Part shown: piece by piece, positions 18,682-27,980 of the stretch | Numbering within the stretch: the stretch's first letter is position 1 | Layout: every line of letters starts with the position of its first letter | Source: an uncultured Bacteroidota bacterium | Lineage (GTDB): Bacteria > Bacteroidota > Bacteroidia > Chitinophagales > Chitinophagaceae | Length of the DNA stretch: 59,410 bases | Reading direction: 5' to 3' | Assembly: GCA_903824725.1 (NCBI GenBank) | Contig: CAIJXU010000070.1 | Coordinates: forward strand, 1-59,410 | Program-made: the position numbers and the translations under genes | The notes under the pieces: generated by a model | What the model was told of the DNA's origin: nothing | Databases searched by the model: none | Seen by the model: only the letters and a program-made list of their open reading frames with translations

Positions 18682-19956
18682 ATGTACAAGCATTGGATCG
18701 TTTTATTAGGATTGACAATAAGCATAGGGGCAAAGGCCGGAACTAAAATAAATCCTGATAAAATTTATGATAGCAATATAAAGACTGTACTTATTCATCC
18801 ACTAGGTAATTCACAGGGTTTGCCAGTGATTTCCTTGGATCAAATGAATGCTTTAGAAATAAGCTTTGACGATTTAAAAGCCCAACAAAAAAACTACTAT
18901 TATTCGGTAGAGCTCATGAATGAGGATTGGAACTCTGCCAACTTAAGTCCCTTTGATTATTTGCAAGGGTTTAACCAAAATCGAATTACCAATTTCTCCA
19001 TTTCATCTATTGCAATTCAATCCTACTATCACTATAAATTTACTTTTCCTAACAGTAATTGTCGACCCACCCAATCAGGGAATTACATCATGAAAGTTTA
19101 TAAGGATGCAAATCCAAATCAACTTATTTTTACTCAACGCTTTTATGTGACAGAGAATCAAGTTTCTATTATGTCATTTATACAAGAGCCTTTTGATGGA
19201 AATATTTCAAAAACGCATCAAAAAGTTCAATTGAGTATCGACACTAAAAAACTGTCCTATTTTCAGCCTGATCAATTAAAAGTACAAGTGGTACAAAACT
19301 ATAGGTACAATGACGGGCTGAGTGCCGCTGTACCAAGCTTTATCAGAGGAACCATTTTAGAATACAATAGTGAGCAGAATTTAATTTTTCCCTCCGGAAA
19401 GGAGGCAAGGTGGCTTGATTTGCAAAGTTTACGATTAAGATCGGATCGGGTATCCAAATTTGAATCTACTTCAACTGGTACCATCGTTCACGTAAAACCA
19501 GATGCATCAAGGTTGGCGACACCTTATTTTAGATTTAAAGATTTAAATGGAAATTTTTTAATTGCAAATTCTGAATCATTAGAAAGCGATGATCAAAATG
19601 ATTATGCAACCGTCGTCTTCACTTATATTCCGCCCAATCAAGTACCTTTAATTGGGCAACATTTATATTTAAATGGGACACTCACTAATAATAAATTAGA
19701 CCCCTATTCTGAAATGATTTTTAATCCCAAATTAGGAGTGTACCAAAAATCATTGCTTTTAAAACAGGGTTATTATTCTTACTCTTATATTTTAAGAGAT
19801 AATTTAGACCCCGATCCATTACAGGATTTTAATGAAACGGAAGGAGATCATTGGGAAACCGAAAATGCCTATTCTATTTTTGTTTACTACAGGCCACCCG
19901 GTGCTAGACATGATCATTTAATCGGGTTTAGTACGGTACATTCTAATCAATTTTAA
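18682..19956 (+). CDS. type IX secretion system plug-like protein (DUF5103)
   Basis: The protein has a signal peptide (MYKHWIVLLGLTISIGAKAG) and an all-beta DUF5103-type body. This family includes the plug protein that closes the SprA translocon of the type IX secretion system in Bacteroidota. Recognised segments are NIKTVLIHPLGNSQGLPVI near the start, YYYSVELMNEDWNSANLSPF and DYLQGFNQNRITNF, and a C-terminal part ending FVYYRPPGARHDHLIGFS. The frame opens at a GTG at 18658, but the ATG at 18682 gives a clean signal peptide. The start region is divergent from the permease gene. The family call is from memory of its conserved N-terminal motif. Confidence 0.78.
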   Translation: MYKHWIVLLGLTISIGAKAGTKINPDKIYDSNIKTVLIHPLGNSQGLPVISLDQMNALEISFDDLKAQQKNYYYSVELMNEDWNSANLSPFDYLQGFNQNRITNFSISSIAIQSYYHYKFTFPNSNCRPTQSGNYIMKVYKDANPNQLIFTQRFYVTENQVSIMSFIQEPFDGNISKTHQKVQLSIDTKKLSYFQPDQLKVQVVQNYRYNDGLSAAVPSFIRGTILEYNSEQNLIFPSGKEARWLDLQSLRLRSDRVSKFESTSTGTIVHVKPDASRLATPYFRFKDLNGNFLIANSESLESDDQNDYATVVFTYIPPNQVPLIGQHLYLNGTLTNNKLDPYSEMIFNPKLGVYQKSLLLKQGYYSYSYILRDNLDPDPLQDFNETEGDHWETENAYSIFVYYRPPGARHDHLIGFSTVHSNQF

Positions 19957-19995
19957 CCTAATCTAAGCCTACTTTTTTAATCAATTCAATTGTGC

Positions 19996-20003
19996 TACAT
20001 TTG
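19996..20003 (+). promoter_or_regulatory. -7 box of the SRP RNA gene
   Basis: TACATTTG is a perfect TAnnTTTG element. Its last base lies 5 nt before the 5' end of the SRP RNA closing stem at 20008, so it calibrates promoter spacing for the window. A clear -33 TTG is not visible. Confidence 0.7.
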
Positions 20004-20007
20004 CACC

Positions 20008-20101
20008 GGCAGGTCTTACACGACCAGCTCCTGCTGAACTTCCCCAGGGTAGGAATACAGCAAGGATAGGCGGTTGAGCGGTGTGATGTGAGTAGCCTGC
20101 C
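20008..20101 (+). ncRNA. ffs: signal recognition particle RNA (small bacterial, 4.5S type)
   Basis: The 94-nt RNA pairs with Ffh to target membrane proteins. GGCAGG at 20008-20013 pairs with CCTGCC at 20096-20101 to close the hairpin. The conserved domain IV core is readable: CAGGGTAGGAATACAGCAAGGATAGG contains the AGCAAGG loop side and the GGAA tetraloop side of the SRP consensus in one stretch (20045-20070). A T run (ACTTTTT, 20102-20108) follows the closing stem and may end transcription. It lies alone between the T9SS plug gene and the transaldolase-like gene. Confidence 0.93.
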
Positions 20102-20140
20102 ACTTTTTAACATTGGGTAAAACCACTAATAAACAAGCGT

Positions 20141-20791
20141 ATGAAATTTTTTATTGACACAGGTAATTTAGCTCAAATTAAGGAAGCCAATGATTTAGGT
20201 ATACTTGATGGGGTGACTACAAATCCTTCTTTGATGGCACAGGTGGGTGTAAAAGGGGAAGCCGCTATTGCTGCTCACTATAAAGCTATTTGCGAATTAG
20301 TGGAAGGTGATATCAGTGCCGAAGTATTATCTACCGATTTTGCTACGATGGTCGAAGAAGGTAAAAAATTAGCTGCTATTCATCCAAATATTGTGGTGAA
20401 AGTGCCAATGATTAAAGATGGTATCAAAGCGATTAAATGGTTTACAGATAATGGTATTCGTACTAATTGTACTTTAATTTTTTCTGCTGGTCAAGCGATA
20501 CTAGCTGCTAAAGCAGGAGCAACTTATGTTTCTCCCTTCATTGGAAGAATTGACGACAGCAGTTGGGATGGGATGGAATTGATTTCGCAAATAAGACATA
20601 TCTATGATATTCAAGGATTCAATACACAAATTTTAGCAGCCTCTATTCGCAATGCTTTACATATTGTAAAAGCAGCTGAAGCTGGAGCTGATGTTTGTAC
20701 TTGTCCTTTAGATTCTATTTTAGGATTGTTAAAACATCCTTTAACCGATATAGGCTTAGCGAAGTTTTTAGAAGACGCTAAAAAAATGTAA
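20141..20791 (+). CDS. transaldolase-like / fructose-6-phosphate aldolase family enzyme
   Basis: This is a small (216 residue) class I aldolase of the TalC/FSA subfamily, acting in sugar-phosphate metabolism in the cytoplasm. Signatures are MKFFIDTGNL at the N-terminus, GILDGVTTNPSL at 20-31, the Schiff-base lysine K87 in VVKVPM, and CTLIFSAGQAILAAKAGA. Family members are either true transaldolases or fructose-6-phosphate aldolases, and I cannot tell which. No promoter match is clear in the 39 bases after the SRP RNA, so weak read-through from the SRP promoter is possible. Confidence 0.9.
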   Translation: MKFFIDTGNLAQIKEANDLGILDGVTTNPSLMAQVGVKGEAAIAAHYKAICELVEGDISAEVLSTDFATMVEEGKKLAAIHPNIVVKVPMIKDGIKAIKWFTDNGIRTNCTLIFSAGQAILAAKAGATYVSPFIGRIDDSSWDGMELISQIRHIYDIQGFNTQILAASIRNALHIVKAAEAGADVCTCPLDSILGLLKHPLTDIGLAKFLEDAKKM

Positions 20792-20818
20792 GATTATTTT
20801 TTTTATTGGAGCCTAATA

Positions 20819-21856
20819 CTATAATTCAACAATAGACTTTTGATTGTTGCTTTTACGCGCAGCTTCTAATACTTTAATAATATCAGCCCCATGTTTTGCT
20901 GAAGTAGGAACAGGAGCATTGTTCTGAATAGCATCCGCCATCAAGGTGTAAAATTGACCATAATTGCCAGCTAAACTTGGAATGATTTGTGTGCTAATGT
21001 TACCATCGGTATCTGTGCTAAGTGTGCCCCATTTATTTTCGGGCTCGATTCCCCAATGTGGACCAACTGGTAGTTTTTCTGCAATTAAGTCTTCCTCTTG
21101 AATGTCGGCGCGGTATTTAATAAAACATCCTTTTGAACCATAAATTTTATAGGCAGGCAATTGTTGCATAAACACCATACCGCTGGTTAATAAAATGCGG
21201 TGGGTAGGGTAGTATAAAATCAAAGTAAAATAATCATCTACTAAAGATGCATTTCTTATGACCCTTAGATCTGCAAATAGATGAGTGGGCATACCAGATA
21301 ATAACAAAGCTTGATCTACTAAATGAGGTCCTAAGTCAAATAAAAGTCCAGCCCCTGGTGTAGGGGTTTCCTTATGTACTTTAGGACTTATTGTGGTTCG
21401 ATATCGTTCAAATGAAATTTGAATATCTAAAAAATGGCCAATACTTCCTTCCTTAATTAATTTCTGAATGGTTAAAAAGTCGGCATCGTATCGACGATTT
21501 TGATAAACTGCTAATTTTAAATTTAATTTTTGTGCTAATGCATCTAGCTCCTCTGCTTCTTTCACTGTTGTCGTAAATGCTTTTTCAGTTACAACATGTT
21601 TACCTGCTAATAAAGCGCGTCGGGTATATTCATAATGAGAATCATTAGGACTATTCACCACAATTAAATCAATAGTGGGGTCATTCAAAATTTCCTCATA
21701 AGAGTTAAATGATTTTGCATGTGGATACCTTGCTTGAATATTTTTTTGACTTCGCTCCCAGCTTCCAGCTAAATTAAAATTTGGATTAGTTTCAATAAAG
21801 GGTGCATGAAATAATCTGCCACTCATGCCATAAGATACCAATGCTGTATTTATCAT
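20819..21856 (-). CDS. Gfo/Idh/MocA-family NAD(P)-dependent oxidoreductase
   Basis: The N-terminal Rossmann domain shows GMSGRLFHAPFIETNPNF at residues 10-27, with the GxxGxxF-type dinucleotide loop, and VVNSPNDSHYEYTRRALLAG and HVVTEKAFTTT further on. The E-K pair in VTEKAF is the family signature (EKP in most members; here P is A). The C-terminal alpha/beta domain has FDLGPHLVDQALLLSG, containing the active-site DxxxH. The 345 residue length is usual. The substrate, probably a sugar or polyol, is unknown. TAtcTTTA at 21868-21861 lies 4 bases before the ATG, so it may be leaderless. It is separated from aconitase by a terminator. Confidence 0.88.
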   Translation of the reverse strand: MINTALVSYGMSGRLFHAPFIETNPNFNLAGSWERSQKNIQARYPHAKSFNSYEEILNDPTIDLIVVNSPNDSHYEYTRRALLAGKHVVTEKAFTTTVKEAEELDALAQKLNLKLAVYQNRRYDADFLTIQKLIKEGSIGHFLDIQISFERYRTTISPKVHKETPTPGAGLLFDLGPHLVDQALLLSGMPTHLFADLRVIRNASLVDDYFTLILYYPTHRILLTSGMVFMQQLPAYKIYGSKGCFIKYRADIQEEDLIAEKLPVGPHWGIEPENKWGTLSTDTDGNISTQIIPSLAGNYGQFYTLMADAIQNNAPVPTSAKHGADIIKVLEAARKSNNQKSIVEL

Positions 21857-21873
21857 ATTCTAAAGATAAATAA

Positions 21874-21905
21874 AAAACCCTTCCCGTTGGAACGAGAAGG
21901 GTTTT
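21874..21905 (-). terminator. intrinsic terminator after aconitase
   Basis: On the minus strand, AAAACCCTTCTCGTT pairs with AACGGGAAGGGTTTT around a CC loop core and is followed by TTTATTT. It ends the aconitase transcript just before the -7 box of the oxidoreductase gene. The plus strand has only a four-T tail. Confidence 0.85.
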
Positions 21906-21926
21906 AAGTATGTTGGAAAGCTTTTA

Positions 21927-24194
21927 TTATTTACCTACTTGCTTTCTAATGATGTTAAGGGCTCCGCCTGCTTTAAACCATTCAATTTGTTGTTGGTTAT
22001 AAGTATGGTTGGCTTTTATAGTATCTGTACTGCCATCCTTATGTGTTAATACCAATGTTAAAGGCTGATCTGGTGCAAAATGGGTTAATCCTATTACATC
22101 AATGGCGTCATCTTCCTGAATTTTATCGTAATCATTTTTATCTGCAAAAGTTAAGGCCAACATGCCTTGTTTTTTAAGATTGGTTTCATGAATTCGAGCA
22201 AATGATTTTGTCAATACAACACGAACGCCTAAATGTCTAGGTTCCATTGCCGCATGTTCTCTTGAGCTTCCTTCGCCATAATTTTCATCACCAACTACAA
22301 TCGTACCCACCCCTGCAGCTTTGTAAGCTCTTTGCGTATTTGGAACAGTATCGTATTGGCCATTCAATTGGCTTTTTACATTATCGGTTTTCTCATTGAA
22401 AAAATTCACTGCTCCAATTAATAAATTATTGGAGATATTATCTAAATGCCCACGGAATTTTAACCAAGGGCCTGCCATTGAAATATGATCAGTGGTACAT
22501 TTGCCTTTTGCTTTAATTAAAAGTCTTAATGATTTTAAATCCGTTCCTTCCCATGCAGTAAATGGATCTAGTAGTTGTAATCTTTTTGAAACCGGATCCA
22601 CAACAACACTCACATGAGATCCATCTTCAGCAGGCGCTTGGTATCCAGCATCTTCCACGCTAAATCCTAGTGGAGGTAATTCATGACCAGTGGGCGCATC
22701 TAATTTAACTTGTTCTCCTTTGTTATTCGTAAGGGTATCCGTTAATGGATTAAAATTTAAATCACCCGCAATCGCTAATGCCGTTATTAATTCTGGAGAA
22801 CCTACAAACGCAAAAGTATTGGGATTGCCATCGGCACGTTTTGCAAAGTTTCTATTAAATGAATGTACAATTGTATTTTTTTCTTTTTTCTCTGCGCCCA
22901 CTCTTTCCCACATTCCAATACAAGGTCCACAAGCATTTGCAAATACTTTCGCGCCAATTTGACTAAACACTTCTAGGAAACCATCTCTTTCAATAGTGTA
23001 TCTTACTTGTTCAGAACCTGGGGTGATTAAGTATTCTGATTGCATGGTTAATCCTTTTTCAGAAACTTGTTTTGCTAAACTAACAGCACGACTTATATCT
23101 TCATAAGAAGAATTGGTACAACTTCCAATCAAGCCTACTTCAATTTTGGTTGGCCAGCCATTCGCAGCAGCCACTTCTTTCATTTTTGAAATTGGTGTCG
23201 CTAAATCGGGCGTGAATGGACCGTTTAAATGCGGCTCTAATGTATTCAGATCGATATGAATGACTTCATCAAAATATTTTTCGGGTGTTGCGTACACTTC
23301 TGGGTCAGCTGTTAAATAGGACGCCACTGTATCAGCTAAACTAGCCACATCTGCACGACCAGTAGATTGTAAATAGCGACTCATACTTGCATCATAACCA
23401 AAAGTAGATGTAGTAGCACCAATTTCGGCACCCATATTACAAATGGTTCCTTTACCTGTGCAACTCATATTGGTAGCGCCTTCTCCAAAATATTCAACAA
23501 TAGCACCGGTCCCTCCTTTTACAGTTAGGATACCAGCCACTTTTAAAATCACATCTTTAGGAGCAGTCCAGCCATTTAACTTTCCAGTTAATTTAATACC
23601 AATCAATTTAGGCCATTTTAATTCCCATGGCAAACCTGCCATCACATCACAAGCATCTGCACCACCCACTCCAATTGCTATCATACCTAATCCACCTGCA
23701 TTCACGGTATGAGAATCGGTTCCAATCATAAGCCCACCTGGGAAAGCGTAATTTTCCAATACTACTTGGTGAATAATACCAGCCCCAGGCTTCCAAAAAC
23801 CCAACCCGTATTTATTGGAAACGGAAGCTAAGAAATCATATACTTCCTTGCTGTCTGCAGTGGCTACTTGTAAATCTTGTTTGGCTTCTACTTTTGCAGA
23901 AATCAAATGGTCGCAATGAACAGTACTTGGAACGGCCACTTTGGGACGACCTGCTTGCATAAATTGTAACAATGCCATTTGAGCAGTAGCATCTTGCATG
24001 GCTACTCTATCTGGTCCAAAATCGACATAAGATCCTCCTCTTTCAAAGTTGGCTATTTTTTGATCGCTATGCAAATGAGAAAACAAAATCTTCTCTGATA
24101 AGGTTAAGGGACGAGCTAATAATTTTCGAGCCGCATCCACTTTTGCAGGCATTTCAGCATACAGTTTTTTAATCATTTCAATATCAAAAGCCAT
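21927..24194 (-). CDS. aconitate hydratase
   Basis: Aconitase interconverts citrate and isocitrate in the TCA cycle. With 755 residues it is the mitochondrial-like type. The three [4Fe-4S] cysteines are C359 ([10 protein letters not shown]), C422 and C425 ([11 protein letters not shown]), with the spacing of mitochondrial aconitase. The substrate-site [13 protein letters not shown] is at 158-170. The C-terminal swivel domain contains [19 protein letters not shown]. The open frame extends 55 codons upstream to 24359, but that extension has no family likeness and runs past a perfect TAccTTTG box at 24232-24225. The ATG at 24194 gives the normal MAFDIEMI start. Confidence 0.96.
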   Translation of the reverse strand: MAFDIEMIKKLYAEMPAKVDAARKLLARPLTLSEKILFSHLHSDQKIANFERGGSYVDFGPDRVAMQDATAQMALLQFMQAGRPKVAVPSTVHCDHLISAKVEAKQDLQVATADSKEVYDFLASVSNKYGLGFWKPGAGIIHQVVLENYAFPGGLMIGTDSHTVNAGGLGMIAIGVGGADACDVMAGLPWELKWPKLIGIKLTGKLNGWTAPKDVILKVAGILTVKGGTGAIVEYFGEGATNMSCTGKGTICNMGAEIGATTSTFGYDASMSRYLQSTGRADVASLADTVASYLTADPEVYATPEKYFDEVIHIDLNTLEPHLNGPFTPDLATPISKMKEVAAANGWPTKIEVGLIGSCTNSSYEDISRAVSLAKQVSEKGLTMQSEYLITPGSEQVRYTIERDGFLEVFSQIGAKVFANACGPCIGMWERVGAEKKEKNTIVHSFNRNFAKRADGNPNTFAFVGSPELITALAIAGDLNFNPLTDTLTNNKGEQVKLDAPTGHELPPLGFSVEDAGYQAPAEDGSHVSVVVDPVSKRLQLLDPFTAWEGTDLKSLRLLIKAKGKCTTDHISMAGPWLKFRGHLDNISNNLLIGAVNFFNEKTDNVKSQLNGQYDTVPNTQRAYKAAGVGTIVVGDENYGEGSSREHAAMEPRHLGVRVVLTKSFARIHETNLKKQGMLALTFADKNDYDKIQEDDAIDVIGLTHFAPDQPLTLVLTHKDGSTDTIKANHTYNQQQIEWFKAGGALNIIRKQVGK

Positions 24195-24224
24195 AGTACT
24201 TGTTTTTGGAGTTAAAATTTGTGG

Positions 24225-24232
24225 CAAAGGTA
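24225..24232 (-). promoter_or_regulatory. -7 box of the aconitase promoter
   Basis: The minus strand reads TACCTTTG, a full match. Transcription would start near 24220, about 26 nt before the ATG at 24194. It overlaps the region upstream of the divergent PspC gene. Confidence 0.5.
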
Positions 24233-24282
24233 AGCCAAAATCCAGTTTTTTATCTAGATTGCAGGTAGAATTATCCACCGAC

Positions 24283-24507
24283 ATGATCCATAAAATGAGA
24301 GATTTTTTAGAATTGCAAGCTTTTGGAGTTTGTACCGCAATAGGAGAGCGATTAGGCATTGCTTCCTCTAAAATAAGAATGTGGTTTATTTATATTTCCT
24401 TTCTCACTTTTGGGTCGCCTGTCATCCTATATATGATATTGGCTTTTTGGAGAAGTATCAAAAAATACATTCATCTTGGGAAAAGAAACCCAATGAAATA
24501 TTATTAA
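24283..24507 (+). CDS. small PspC-domain membrane protein
   Basis: This protein of about 74 residues holds one PspC-type domain: [19 protein letters not shown], then a hydrophobic stretch ([20 protein letters not shown]) that spans the inner membrane once or twice, and a basic tail. In this phylum such stand-alone PspC proteins are common, but their role is not established; the founding member responds to envelope stress. Alternative starts are TTG at 24259 and ATG at 24295 (MRDFLELQ, the most family-like). It diverges from aconitase and converges on kdsA. Confidence 0.75.
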   Translation: MIHKMRDFLELQAFGVCTAIGERLGIASSKIRMWFIYISFLTFGSPVILYMILAFWRSIKKYIHLGKRNPMKYY

Positions 24508-24516
24508 TCTAAAGGA

Positions 24517-25341
24517 CTAGATAACTGCTTTTCTTAGCTTCACTAATTTTTCAAGTAAGGGTGCTATTTTATCTAATGGTAACATGTTGGCGCCATCACT
24601 TTTTGCTTGAGATGGGTTGGGATGTGTTTCAATAAATAAACCATCAGCGCCAGTAGCAATAGCTGCTTTTGCAATTGTTTCAATTAAAAGTGGATTCCCT
24701 CCTGTAATGCCAGTGGTTTGATTAGGTTGTTGTAAAGAATGGGTACAATCCATAATGACAGGAAATCCATTTTCTGCCATCGCTGGAATATTTCGATAAT
24801 CCACTACTAAATCTTGATATCCAAAAGTATTACCTCTTTCGGTCAACATGATTTTATCATTGCCTGCCAATTTAATTTTATCAACTGCAAATTTCATAGA
24901 GGCACCGCTTAAAAATTGTCCTTTTTTCACATTAACAATTTTACCTGTTTGAGCAGCCGCAATTAATAAATCGGTTTGGCGACAAAGAAAAGCAGGAATT
25001 TGCAATATGTCAATATACTTTGCAGCAATGGCTGCTTCTTCATGTGCGTGAATATCAGAAGTAGTAGGTACCTTAAAAGTCACACCCACTTTTTGAATGA
25101 GTTCCATTCCTGTATCGTCTCCAATACCAGTAAAAGAATTGGCACTTGTTCTATTTGCTTTTCGATAGCTTGCTTTAAATACATAAGGGATACCTAAATT
25201 TTTGCAAAGGGTAGAAAGCTTTTCGCCAATCTCCATAACAATTTCTTCATTTTCAACTACGCAAGGGCCTGCAATTAAGAAAAAATTATTGGGGTCGTAA
25301 CTTTGCGCTTTAAATAAATCTTGTAAAAATTTTGGCATCAT
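24517..25341 (-). CDS. kdsA: 3-deoxy-8-phosphooctulonate (KDO-8-P) synthase
   Basis: KdsA condenses phosphoenolpyruvate with arabinose-5-phosphate to make KDO-8-P for the lipopolysaccharide inner core. Family motifs include FFLIAGPCVVEN near the N-terminus, SYRKANRTS, DIHAHEEAAIAAKYIDILQ, KKGQFLSGASMKFAVDKI and TERGNTFGYQDLVVDYR. The length from the chosen start is 274. The frame continues to 25383, but a perfect TAccTTTG box at 25369-25362 lies inside that extension, and the normal family start is the MMPKF at 25341. Confidence 0.95.
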   Translation of the reverse strand: MMPKFLQDLFKAQSYDPNNFFLIAGPCVVENEEIVMEIGEKLSTLCKNLGIPYVFKASYRKANRTSANSFTGIGDDTGMELIQKVGVTFKVPTTSDIHAHEEAAIAAKYIDILQIPAFLCRQTDLLIAAAQTGKIVNVKKGQFLSGASMKFAVDKIKLAGNDKIMLTERGNTFGYQDLVVDYRNIPAMAENGFPVIMDCTHSLQQPNQTTGITGGNPLLIETIAKAAIATGADGLFIETHPNPSQAKSDGANMLPLDKIAPLLEKLVKLRKAVI

Positions 25342-25361
25342 AGGAGTGCTATTTAAAGGAC

Positions 25362-25369
25362 CAAAGGTA
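25362..25369 (-). promoter_or_regulatory. -7 box of the kdsA promoter
   Basis: The minus strand reads TACCTTTG, identical to the box of the aconitase gene. Predicted transcription start near 25357 gives a leader of about 16 nt to the ATG at 25341. Confidence 0.5.
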
Positions 25370-25407
25370 AGTGATTTACACAATCTAGTAATCGCTAATC
25401 GCTGCTT

Positions 25408-26166
25408 TTAAAAACGTAGGCCAACAGTGACTCCTAAGCCTCGAATTCCTGCCCAAGGGCCTTCTGTATCTACAATAATACCATTTGCAGTTGCAGTAGT
25501 GGTTAATTTAAAAGGGTTGGCATTGGTTTGGTCAATTGTCTTTTTTAAAGCATCAATGGCTTGGGAAGGGGTCCCATTGGGAGCACCAAAAATTAATTTA
25601 CCATTGGAGCTTCCATAATGACCACCAATGATCCAAAGATCTAAGACAAGTTTTGTTAACAATTGAAATTGCATACCTGTGTATACACCATAACTAGTGG
25701 ATCTAATGGATCCGTCTAATTGAGCATGCATAGGGATGGAAGGCATGATGATATTAGGCAGGGGTGAAGCAGGGGTGTAATTATAATCGATTGGAATGGT
25801 TAAGTCGAAAGTTGCGGACCTTATATAAGGGGATAAGTAAAAACCAGACATTTTTGAAAAGCCTAAATAAAATCTTGCTTCTGCTGTAATGGCAGAATTG
25901 CCCACTTGCGCTTTATCAAAATCAATGGCAGGATTATCAATAAATTTTTTCACTAATGATTTTAATGGAACTTGTTGTTTTTCCATTTTTCGATAACTTA
26001 ATGAGACGGACATGAAATGGTTAAGGCTGCGTTCGTAAGTAATATTATAATTATTTAATGCGTCGCTGGATAAGTTGGTTTTGATAATATTTTTTCCTCC
26101 AATCAAGCTTTGCGCATGAATGATGGAGCTTGTGCCAATCAGAATAATGAAAAGTATTTTTTTCAT
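25408..26166 (-). CDS. DUF3575-like outer membrane beta-barrel protein
   Basis: The 252-residue protein has a signal peptide (MKKILFIILIGTSSIIHAQ), then NIIKTNLSSDALNNYNITYERSL, the opening pattern of DUF3575-type barrels (NLxSxxxxxxNLxYER). Alternating beta strands follow, and the C-terminus is GVTVGLRF, ending in Phe. The function is unknown. It lies 5 nt after an Rrf2 regulator gene on the same strand, so the two are almost certainly cotranscribed and the barrel may be part of the regulator's output. Confidence 0.75.
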   Translation of the reverse strand: MKKILFIILIGTSSIIHAQSLIGGKNIIKTNLSSDALNNYNITYERSLNHFMSVSLSYRKMEKQQVPLKSLVKKFIDNPAIDFDKAQVGNSAITAEARFYLGFSKMSGFYLSPYIRSATFDLTIPIDYNYTPASPLPNIIMPSIPMHAQLDGSIRSTSYGVYTGMQFQLLTKLVLDLWIIGGHYGSSNGKLIFGAPNGTPSQAIDALKKTIDQTNANPFKLTTTATANGIIVDTEGPWAGIRGLGVTVGLRF

Positions 26167-26171
26167 GTTTT

Positions 26172-26591
26172 TTATTTACCCTTTTTATAATCCAAATTAG
26201 CCACTGTTCTTTTGTCGAGTATGGCTAAGGTATTATCTCGAACTTCGATCATCACTTTATTGAGTCCGCATTTTTTTTCATTACAATCCGTACATTTTTC
26301 ATAAAAATTCAAACTCACGCAGGGTAACAAGGCAATAGGACCTTCAATGATTCTAAAAACACTTGAGAGTTTTATTTTTGAAGGAGGAATGGCGAAAAAA
26401 TAACCTCCATTTTTCCCTTTCTTACTTTCTAAAAATCCTGCTTTACGAAGGTCTAGTAAAATACGTTCTAGAAATTTAAGTGGAATATTTTTTTGAACTG
26501 CTATCTCTGCAATAAGAATAGGGCTTTCGGATTTTTTTTCCACCATATAGGAAAGCGCCTGTAATGCGTATTGTGTTTTTTTAGATAACAT
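26172..26591 (-). CDS. Rrf2-family transcriptional regulator with four cysteines
   Basis: This 139-residue winged-helix DNA-binding protein begins MLSKKTQYALQALSYMVEK with IAEIAVQKNIPLKFLERIL as the recognition region and the wing GKNGGYFFA at about 61-67, all typical of Rrf2/IscR. The Fe-S region has C91, C100, C103 and C108, one more than the three ligands used in IscR, so Fe-S or redox sensing is likely but not proven. It is the first gene of a two-gene unit with the DUF3575 protein. Rrf2 members often control their own operon. Confidence 0.85.
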   Translation of the reverse strand: MLSKKTQYALQALSYMVEKKSESPILIAEIAVQKNIPLKFLERILLDLRKAGFLESKKGKNGGYFFAIPPSKIKLSSVFRIIEGPIALLPCVSLNFYEKCTDCNEKKCGLNKVMIEVRDNTLAILDKRTVANLDYKKGK

Positions 26592-26638
26592 TATATTGAA
26601 TACGGTTTATGTTTACATTGAATTTAATAATTCAAGGG

Positions 26639-27355
26639 CTAAAGACCTAAAACATCCTTCATCGTAAAGGTACCCTTTTTTTGATACGCAAATTCAGCAG
26701 CTAAAACTGCGCCACTTGCAAAACCAATTCGGGTATGTGCCGTATGGATAATTTCAATATCATCAATGGGGGAGCTGTATCTAACACTATGTGTTCCAGG
26801 GGCTGGATCTATTCTTTTTGATTGAATCACTAAATCGGAAACGCTGCTTGAGGCCGCATTTACCCATTTATTTTTCCTTCCCATGTTCGAAAGTATTTGT
26901 TCGGCTAAGGAGATGGCGGTTCCGCTGGGGGCGTCCTTTTTTTCAGTATGGTGAATCTCAGTCATGGTAACATCGTAATCATGATAGGGGTCCATTAATT
27001 TTGCAAGTTGTTTATTCAATTCAAAAAACAAATTAACACCAATGCTATAATTACTTGAGTAAATAAGGGTGCCGTTATTTGAATCACATAATTTTTTTAT
27101 TTCATCCCACTTATCAAGCCAGCCAGTGGATCCACTAACAATAGGTATACCCCAATCTATACATTTTTTTACATTATCAAAAGCGCTATGGGGTCCTGTA
27201 AATTCAATAGCAACATCAGCCAGTTTTAATGCCTGATGAGTAAATTCATGGTTATTTTGAATATCTATTTTTAAAACTATTTCATGCCCTTTGCTTAATG
27301 CAATGGCTTCAATGGCTTTGCCCATTTTCCCGTATCCAATTAATGCGATTTTCAT
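26639..27355 (-). CDS. dapB: 4-hydroxy-tetrahydrodipicolinate reductase
   Basis: DapB reduces the product of DapA in the lysine/diaminopimelate pathway. The N-terminal dinucleotide loop is MKIALIGYGKMGKAIEAIA. EFTGPHSAFDNVKKC and SGSTGWLDKWDE follow, and the catalytic segment EIHHTEKKDAPSGTA with the essential His-His and Lys is intact. The length is 238, which is normal for Bacteroidota. It is last in the parA-parB-DUF5683-dapB cluster, 10 nt after the DUF5683 gene. dapD is found separately at the start of the window. Confidence 0.95.
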   Translation of the reverse strand: MKIALIGYGKMGKAIEAIALSKGHEIVLKIDIQNNHEFTHQALKLADVAIEFTGPHSAFDNVKKCIDWGIPIVSGSTGWLDKWDEIKKLCDSNNGTLIYSSNYSIGVNLFFELNKQLAKLMDPYHDYDVTMTEIHHTEKKDAPSGTAISLAEQILSNMGRKNKWVNAASSSVSDLVIQSKRIDPAPGTHSVRYSSPIDDIEIIHTAHTRIGFASGAVLAAEFAYQKKGTFTMKDVLGL

Positions 27356-27365
27356 AAAATATTTT

Positions 27366-27947
27366 TTATCTTGACTGCGAATTTTTAAGATGAAATTGTA
27401 AGGATAAACCTGCTTGGTTAAATTGAGGTAGATAGGTGGGTTGAATTTTAAAACTCAAATCATTTGTAATATCAAATTCCTTTAAGTGACCCGAAACAGT
27501 GGCATCAATTACATTAATGCCCCAAGTTAAAATAAACCACATGATGGAGTAATCTCTATCCTTACGAAACAAATTCCGATAACTTTGAAGCGAAGAAGCA
27601 CTTAAGTTTTTCAACTCTGGATCAATTTTTTCAACATCCGATGGGTCACCCAAAGCTTCCTTGAATTTAGCTTCATAGGCAAATTTGGTTTTGTTATACA
27701 TACTATTATTGTAAATATAAGTTGCAGTTGGTATCGCGATTATTCCATAAACTAAAGGAATTTTCCAATATTGCTTATTGTAAGCTTGCCCCCAACCTGG
27801 TATGAGCGCTGATCTTTTGGTAGCAGTGCTGGGTATATGCTTACGTATGGAAAATAAGCTGTCTTTTTTCACCATACGAGTACTGTCCTGACACCAAGCG
27901 CTTTGCGGTAGGATTAAAAGCAGTGTGAAAAATAAGAGTAGCCGCAT
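27366..27947 (-). CDS. DUF5683 family membrane-associated protein
   Basis: The 193-residue protein has an N-terminal signal peptide or membrane helix (MRLLLFFTLLLILPQSAWCQ). The DUF5683 body includes ATKRSALIPGWGQAYNKQYWK with the following KIPLVYGIIAIPTATYIYNN, and a second hydrophobic helix near YSIMWFILTWGINVIDATV. The function is not known. The family is restricted to Bacteroidota and commonly lies beside ParB, as here (33 nt after parB), which hints at a cell-division or envelope role, but this is only genomic context. Confidence 0.82.
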   Translation of the reverse strand: MRLLLFFTLLLILPQSAWCQDSTRMVKKDSLFSIRKHIPSTATKRSALIPGWGQAYNKQYWKIPLVYGIIAIPTATYIYNNSMYNKTKFAYEAKFKEALGDPSDVEKIDPELKNLSASSLQSYRNLFRKDRDYSIMWFILTWGINVIDATVSGHLKEFDITNDLSFKIQPTYLPQFNQAGLSLQFHLKNSQSR

Positions 27948-27980
27948 CCTAAATAAATTCCTTGTTAAAAAAAAGTGAGT

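Noticed and set aside
24195..24359. N-terminal targeting extension of aconitase
   Set aside because: The 55 upstream codons lack family similarity, overlap the divergent PspC gene, and run through the aconitase -7 box.
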